Shown: positions 60,016-64,000 of the stretch, piece after piece
How positions within the stretch are numbered: the first letter of the stretch is position 1
How the letters are laid out: each line of letters begins with the position of its first letter
Source of the DNA: Anaerolineales bacterium
GTDB taxonomy: Bacteria > Chloroflexota > Anaerolineae > Anaerolineales > Villigracilaceae
DNA length: 64,000 nucleotides
Direction: 5' to 3'
NCBI GenBank assembly: GCA_015075725.1
Contig: JABTTV010000001.1
Location: 3,649,223-3,713,222, forward strand
The notes under the pieces: model-generated
Told to the model about the DNA's origin: nothing
What the model saw: the letters and a program-made list of their open reading frames with translations, nothing else
The model's database searches: none
Program-made: the position numbers and the translations under genes

Positions 60016-60208
60016 CGTCGTCCTCACCGTCCTCTGCGTCGTCTTCGTCTGCGGGCTTGCCGCCAAACCAGCGTTTGATCCGCGCCCATTGCGAGCGGAC
60101 AAGAACGCCAGCGCCCAAAATGGCTGCAATGATCATCTGCAGGACGATACTGCCGGAACCGGGATCGAGATATAGGCTGGGGGAAAGGGGAAAGGAGGAG
60201 AAAATCAT
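60005..60208 (-). CDS. Small DPGSG-motif membrane protein
   Basis: A 67-residue protein with SLYLDPGSGSIVLQMIIAAI, one membrane helix and a basic then acidic tail (RIKRWFGGKPADEDDAEDGE). The YLDPGSGS motif is shared by small proteins of unknown role found beside alkaline-phosphatase-like and NoeA-like genes in several phyla. The stop overlaps the start of the downstream NoeA-like gene, so the two are likely partners. Confidence 0.7.
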   Translation of the reverse strand: MIFSSFPLSPSLYLDPGSGSIVLQMIIAAILGAGVLVRSQWARIKRWFGGKPADEDDAEDGEDDGGR

Positions 60209-60347
60209 ATGAACTTCTTTCTGTTAATCGGGATTCAAAATGGAGACCGCAATTGTATTGCAGTGAGAGGATGCAGTCAATAATCACCCCCAAGAATCGG
60301 GCTTTACAAAGTTTTAATTAACCAACGATTTATGCCGGTAAGGTCAT

Positions 60348-61307
60348 CTACCCCTTAAAAAAATTGGAGATGAAGAACCAAATGTTTGCCGGTCGTTCGG
60401 CTAGGCGACGCATGAAATACGGATACCAATGAGTTCCAAACGGCACATACACGCGGACAGGGTAGCCATCCCGGGCAAGGGAGTCTTGCAGGTCGCGACG
60501 AATTCCGTAGAGCATCTGAAATTCCATTCCCGTCTTAGGCAAACCGATCTTGGCGGCATAATTCTTCGCGAAGAGAATTCTCTTTTCATCGTGAGTGGCG
60601 ATGGCAGGGATCGGGGGGATGCGCCCATCCTCGCTCACCGTGGAACGATTTGCAAGGGACGCATCGAGTAAGATCTTGGTTATCAGATCGAAATTCGCGT
60701 CGACATCCGCTTTTTTGGGAAAAGCCTTGTCAGGCGGTTCGTTGTAGGCGCCCTTGACGTTCCGGATGCGAACGCCATCCTGCAGCAGCCGACGAGTGTC
60801 CGCTTCAGAACGAAACAAATATGCCTGGATCACCATTCCGTGATTTTCATACCCCTTTTCGCGCATACCATAATGAAGGTTGATCGTTTTATCAGTGTAG
60901 GGCGTATCTTCCATATCCACGCGGATGAACGTTTTTGCGGCTTTTGCGCGGGCAAGCGTGCGTTCCAAATTCTCCGCACAGATGCTCTCGTCCAACCCCA
61001 TGCCGATCTGTGTCAACTTGATCGATACATTGCTCCGCAACCCGGGTTCCGCACCGATGGCATCCAACGTGGCAAAGATATCCTCCGCAGCTAGCTGGGC
61101 TTCTTCGGGTGTGCTTGTATGTTCGCCAAGATGGTCGAGGGTCGCATTGATACCTTTTGCGTTCAATTCACGCACCACACGTAAAGCGTCTGCAAGATTT
61201 GTCCCCGCCACAAACCGGGATGCGGTCCGCCATGCGAAGCTCCAGCCGGTGATCAATCTCTGCGCCCAAGCCGCTTTGGAAAGATAGATGAAAAATGAAC
61301 GGAGCAT
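60348..61307 (-). CDS. Proline dehydrogenase
   Basis: A 319-residue FAD enzyme that oxidises L-proline to pyrroline-5-carboxylate. It is a stand-alone PRODH domain without the PutA C-terminal half: ATLDHLGEHTSTPEEAQ, SIKLTQIGMGLD, FIRVDMEDTPYTD, RNVKGAYNEP and VRVYVPFGTHWYPYFMRRLA. GAGG lies 6 nt before the ATG at 61307. No pyrroline-5-carboxylate dehydrogenase gene is seen nearby. A proline betaine-demethylating MttB homologue elsewhere could feed this enzyme, but that is speculative. Confidence 0.93.
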   Translation of the reverse strand: MLRSFFIYLSKAAWAQRLITGWSFAWRTASRFVAGTNLADALRVVRELNAKGINATLDHLGEHTSTPEEAQLAAEDIFATLDAIGAEPGLRSNVSIKLTQIGMGLDESICAENLERTLARAKAAKTFIRVDMEDTPYTDKTINLHYGMREKGYENHGMVIQAYLFRSEADTRRLLQDGVRIRNVKGAYNEPPDKAFPKKADVDANFDLITKILLDASLANRSTVSEDGRIPPIPAIATHDEKRILFAKNYAAKIGLPKTGMEFQMLYGIRRDLQDSLARDGYPVRVYVPFGTHWYPYFMRRLAERPANIWFFISNFFKG

Positions 61308-61428
61308 ATCCATCCTCGGTTTTCGATTTGACTGCTTGCATATTCTAGCACAGCACTCCAGTTTCGGTATGTTATACTTTTTCCGTGATATTTGTCATGA
61401 GTCATAGCCTTAAAGGCAGGATCCAAGA

Positions 61429-62919
61429 GTGAGAAAACGCAATACCAACACAATCCTGCGGGGATTGTCCATACTTTTCCTGATAGGGGCATTCGTTCTC
61501 ACAGTCGTGTCCCTGATCGCCTACAGCCGGCAACGGACAGGCTACCCCAACGGGATGACGATTGCAGGCGTTCCAGTCGGAGGTCTCTCGCCGGCTGAAA
61601 CCTCCCAACGACTACTGGAAGTATATACATCCCCCATTGAAGTCAGATACGACGAAGCTGTTTTCCACATCGATCCCGGGGCAGTCGGATTCAGCATAGA
61701 TATCGATACCATGCTCGCCGCAGCAGACCTTACCCGCACAGGAGGTTCCTTCTGGGGCGGTTTTTGGGATTACCTTTGGAATCGCGAGACACTTCCAACT
61801 CAAATTCCGCTGAGCGCTTCAGTCTCGGAGGAACGCCTGCGCGAATTTCTGCAGAACGAGATCGCCTCGCGATACGACAAACCACCCTCCCCCGCCCAGC
61901 CAGTTCCAGGCGGGACCTCGTTCCTTCCCGGCGCTCCCGGGCAGACTCTCGACCTTGACCGGGCTGTCCTCATCATCACAAATGCTTTGCGGTCCCCGGC
62001 AAATCGTTCCGTCGCCCTCACCTACAATCAAACGACCTCGACCCGACCCACTTTCGACAACCTCGAAATCCTGCTAAAACAGATCGTGACCACATCCGAT
62101 TTCGACGGGTTGATCGGTTTTTACTTGATGGACCTGCAAAACGGGCAGGAGATTCATTTTGCAATCAATAACAAACAGGAAATTTCCGTCGAACCGGATA
62201 TTGCCTTCACTGCCTCGAGCACCATTAAACTCCCCATCCTGACCTCGTATCTGATCAACCGCGGCACCGAACTTGACGCGCAAACCATCGACGTCATCAC
62301 CCGCGTCTTTCAAATTTCCGACAATTCCGCAACTGACTTGATCCTCGAGCGCATCGACCCGAACAATGGTCCCGTCATCGTGACACAAAATATGGAAGCC
62401 ATTGGGCTGACCAGCACGTACATCAGCGGCATGTTCTTTCTAGGGGCGCCAAATCTCCTGCCTGGGCGGATAACCCCAGGCAACTCCCGCACGGATGTCT
62501 TTACCGACCCCGATCCCTACTCTCAGACCACGCCATCTGAAATGGGCATCCTGGTCGCGGATATCTACCAGTGCGTTCAAACGGGAGGCGGCGCGCTTAT
62601 TGCGGCATTTCCAAATCGAATCACGCCGTCCACCTGTCAAGCCATTATTGATTTCCTCGCTCTCGATAAATTTGGAGCATTGATTCAAGGCGGCGTGCCC
62701 GATGGGACCCTGGTCCCTCACAAGCATGGCTTCGTGCTTTCGAGGGATGGCGTCATGCACGACATCAGCGATGTCGGCATTGTCTATTCCCCCGGTGGAA
62801 ATTTCGTCCTCTCCATTTATACTTATCATCCCGTTCAAAACATCTGGGACATCACCAATCCCCTTGTGGTTAACCTGACGCAGGCTGTCTATAATTATTT
62901 CAATATTGCAAGCCCATGA
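61429..62919 (+). CDS. Exported beta-lactamase-fold protein with PG-binding domain
   Basis: A 496-residue protein with one N-terminal membrane helix, a domain like the putative peptidoglycan-binding/VanW-associated module (AGVPVGGLSPAETSQRL at about residue 46), and a C-terminal class A beta-lactamase-like fold with ASSTIK (S-x-x-K), SDNSATD (SDN) and HKHG in place of the K-T/S-G. The first two catalytic motifs are intact. It could be a peptidoglycan-active serine enzyme or a beta-lactamase. The GTG start has AGGA 7 nt upstream. Confidence 0.85.
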   Translation: MRKRNTNTILRGLSILFLIGAFVLTVVSLIAYSRQRTGYPNGMTIAGVPVGGLSPAETSQRLLEVYTSPIEVRYDEAVFHIDPGAVGFSIDIDTMLAAADLTRTGGSFWGGFWDYLWNRETLPTQIPLSASVSEERLREFLQNEIASRYDKPPSPAQPVPGGTSFLPGAPGQTLDLDRAVLIITNALRSPANRSVALTYNQTTSTRPTFDNLEILLKQIVTTSDFDGLIGFYLMDLQNGQEIHFAINNKQEISVEPDIAFTASSTIKLPILTSYLINRGTELDAQTIDVITRVFQISDNSATDLILERIDPNNGPVIVTQNMEAIGLTSTYISGMFFLGAPNLLPGRITPGNSRTDVFTDPDPYSQTTPSEMGILVADIYQCVQTGGGALIAAFPNRITPSTCQAIIDFLALDKFGALIQGGVPDGTLVPHKHGFVLSRDGVMHDISDVGIVYSPGGNFVLSIYTYHPVQNIWDITNPLVVNLTQAVYNYFNIASP

Positions 62920-62921
62920 CC

Positions 62922-62958
62922 AACCCGCCCGATTTCACTTGAAAACGGGCGGGTTTTT
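62922..62958 (+). terminator. Intrinsic terminator
   Basis: AACCCGCCCG (62922-62931) pairs with CGGGCGGGTT (62946-62955) and is followed by T residues. It separates the beta-lactamase-fold gene from the zinc-ribbon gene. Confidence 0.85.
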
Positions 62959-62981
62959 CCCACTTCGTATATAATTCAACC

Positions 62982-63683
62982 ATGAGCGCCGCACTGGGAC
63001 TTTACCGACTTGGAGAGGTGGACAAGCATATCGATCGCGTCCGCACGCGGCTTGATAATATCCAAAAGACCCTCGACGATGATGCGGAGATGAAATCAGC
63101 CCGGCAACTTTACGAAAATGCCAACGGCGATTATCTGCAAGCCCAGCATGGGCTCAAAAACGCTGAACTCGATGTAGATAACTTGAGGATAAAGATCGAA
63201 CAGGCCGAAGCAAGTCTTTACAGCGGCTCCATCAAAAACCCCAAGGAACTTCAGGACCTTCAAAAGGATGTTGCCTCTCTAAAAAAACATCTGGCGACCC
63301 TTGAAGAACGACAATTGGAATCGATGCTTTTATCCGAAACGGCAACCACGAATTTGGAAAAGGCAAAGAATGACCTTGATCTTGTCCAGGCAAGGCTGGG
63401 GAACGATCACAAAAAGCTGATCGAGGAACAGACCGACCTGATTAGGCAGATGGAAAGCCTTGGCCAGGAGCGCGAGGCAGCGCTCGCCCCGATCGAAAGT
63501 CCGCTTCTGACCGTGTACGAAGACCTCCGCAAACAAAAACGCGGCGTGGCTGTGGCTGAAGTGGATGATGGAGCCTGCGCCGCCTGCGGTACGACAATCA
63601 ATGCAGCGCTTCAGCAGACTGCACGTTCGCAAAAGCAACTGGCACACTGTCCGTCCTGCGGTCGCATTCTGTTCGCAAGATAA
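62982..63683 (+). CDS. Coiled-coil protein with C4 zinc ribbon
   Basis: A 233-residue protein that is a long helical hairpin/coiled coil (about residues 10-185) followed by a zinc ribbon (CAACGTTI and later HCPSCGRI, four Cys). This is the CT398/FlgZ-like C4-type zinc-ribbon family (COG1579), often thought to bind nucleic acid or act as a scaffold; the role is unproven. TATAAT ends 6 nt before the ATG, with no Shine-Dalgarno. Confidence 0.88.
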   Translation: MSAALGLYRLGEVDKHIDRVRTRLDNIQKTLDDDAEMKSARQLYENANGDYLQAQHGLKNAELDVDNLRIKIEQAEASLYSGSIKNPKELQDLQKDVASLKKHLATLEERQLESMLLSETATTNLEKAKNDLDLVQARLGNDHKKLIEEQTDLIRQMESLGQEREAALAPIESPLLTVYEDLRKQKRGVAVAEVDDGACAACGTTINAALQQTARSQKQLAHCPSCGRILFAR

Positions 63684-63692
63684 ACCAGAGAA

Positions 63693-64000
63693 ATGATTTT
63701 CGATATCATCGACCCCATCTCCTTCCTGACCGGTTTCCTGACCGCAACCGTCCTGTGGTTTGTCATCAGCCGGTCGCGACCGCTGATCCTCGAACTGCGC
63801 CAAAATCTGAAGGAACAACGTGAAATTGCAAAATCACGCAAGACGAGCTCGGTCGAGGAAAATCACCGCAGGGTCACTTTGCGACGCGCGCAGGGATTGC
63901 ACCTTGCCGCCCAACTCTTCCCGTTGGACGAAATCCTCCAGGAGCCCGCTGTCCTTACCCCGCCGGCGCCTGTTGAACGCGGTGGAGCCTCCCGCTTCGA
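63693..64000 (+). CDS. Membrane-anchored protein, partial (runs off right edge)
   Basis: An ORF beginning MIFDIIDPISFLTGFLTATV stays open to the window end (102 codons). One N-terminal membrane helix (about residues 10-27) is followed by a basic, probably coiled segment (LILELRQNLKEQREIAKS) and a Pro-rich stretch. It starts 9 bp after the zinc-ribbon gene. No family can be assigned from this part. Confidence 0.6.
   Translation, partial: MIFDIIDPISFLTGFLTATVLWFVISRSRPLILELRQNLKEQREIAKSRKTSSVEENHRRVTLRRAQGLHLAAQLFPLDEILQEPAVLTPPAPVERGGASRF

Noticed and set aside
60016..60129. Longer start for the NoeA-like gene
   Set aside because: It only overlaps the DPGSG small protein in another frame; the GTG at 60015 has a ribosome site.
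1..64000. CRISPR arrays, rRNA, tRNA, prophage or intact insertion sequences
   Set aside because: No regularly spaced repeats, cloverleaf sequences, transposase or phage structural genes were seen on either strand.

Overview
The window looks like a chromosomal contig from a member of the Chloroflexota, most likely class Anaerolineae. This is an inference from gene content: secreted lipoproteins with Thr/Pro-rich linkers and an NBR1-type Ig domain, a bacterial RIO-type kinase, a non-pyrrolysine MttB homologue with a UroD-family protein, a PucC-like transporter, many LysM/CAP proteins and several GT-C membrane proteins. No rRNA, tRNA, CRISPR array, prophage or intact insertion sequence was found. 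Base composition and gene style are even except for a scarred patch at about 36.8-40.0 kb.

Layout. At 1-5.6 kb a minus-strand kdp potassium-uptake operon runs small ORF-kdpF-kdpA-kdpB-small ORF-kdpC-kdpD (kdpD runs off the left edge). At 5.7-8.0 kb lie a GAF-GAF-GGDEF diguanylate cyclase and a SpoU methyltransferase, translationally coupled to each other and placed next to the end of a peptide ABC operon (8.1-13.7 kb: oppA, oppB, a fused oppC-oppD and oppF). At 14.1-18.6 kb come an Ig-like lipoprotein, an MttB-family methyltransferase, a RIO kinase preceded by an independent short transcription unit (promoter, 20-codon ORF, terminator), and an EamA transporter. Two paralogous lipoprotein hydrolases (18.6 and 20.7 kb) flank a membrane protein with a long leader. 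Tandem DUF4491 genes (21.9-22.6 kb) diverge from hemG and a PucC-like carrier (22.8-25.6 kb).

At 25.6-36.8 kb are a soluble histidine kinase, an acyltransferase, a focA-Lrp pair with a CRP/FNR-like operator, CAP/LysM proteins, a methylenetetrahydrofolate reductase with a fused MetV-like domain, pseudouridine synthase, a zinc-ribbon SpoU methylase, an SGNH-like lipoprotein and PspC. At 36.8-39.2 kb there is a graveyard of restriction genes: a DUF559 nuclease remnant, two HsdS-like tails and three copies of an HsdR N-terminus. At 39.3-49.7 kb are GT-C type membrane proteins, one C-terminal paralogue remnant, a GlcD/GlcF-type FAD/Fe-S oxidase, a UroD-family protein and gpmA. At 49.7-60.2 kb mutS leads into a surface-polysaccharide style cluster (GT2, GT4, methyltransferases, large membrane protein, NoeA-like methyltransferase with a DPGSG microprotein). 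At 60.3-64 kb are proline dehydrogenase, a beta-lactamase-fold exported protein, a coiled-coil zinc-ribbon protein and a truncated membrane-anchored ORF.

Cross-cutting observations. A palindromic repeat family (outer arms CATTGCGAG/CTCGCAATG, inner arms GAAGCAATC/GATTGCTTC) occurs three times: at the end of kdpB, supplying the C-terminus of hemG, and inserted in frame inside the FAD/Fe-S oxidase. At least eight genes have a -10-like hexamer only 6-9 nt before the start codon and no ribosome binding site, which suggests leaderless transcripts. Methyl-group and C1 genes (mttB, uroD family, MetV-MetF fusion, focA) are scattered through the window and may belong to one metabolism, but that is inference.
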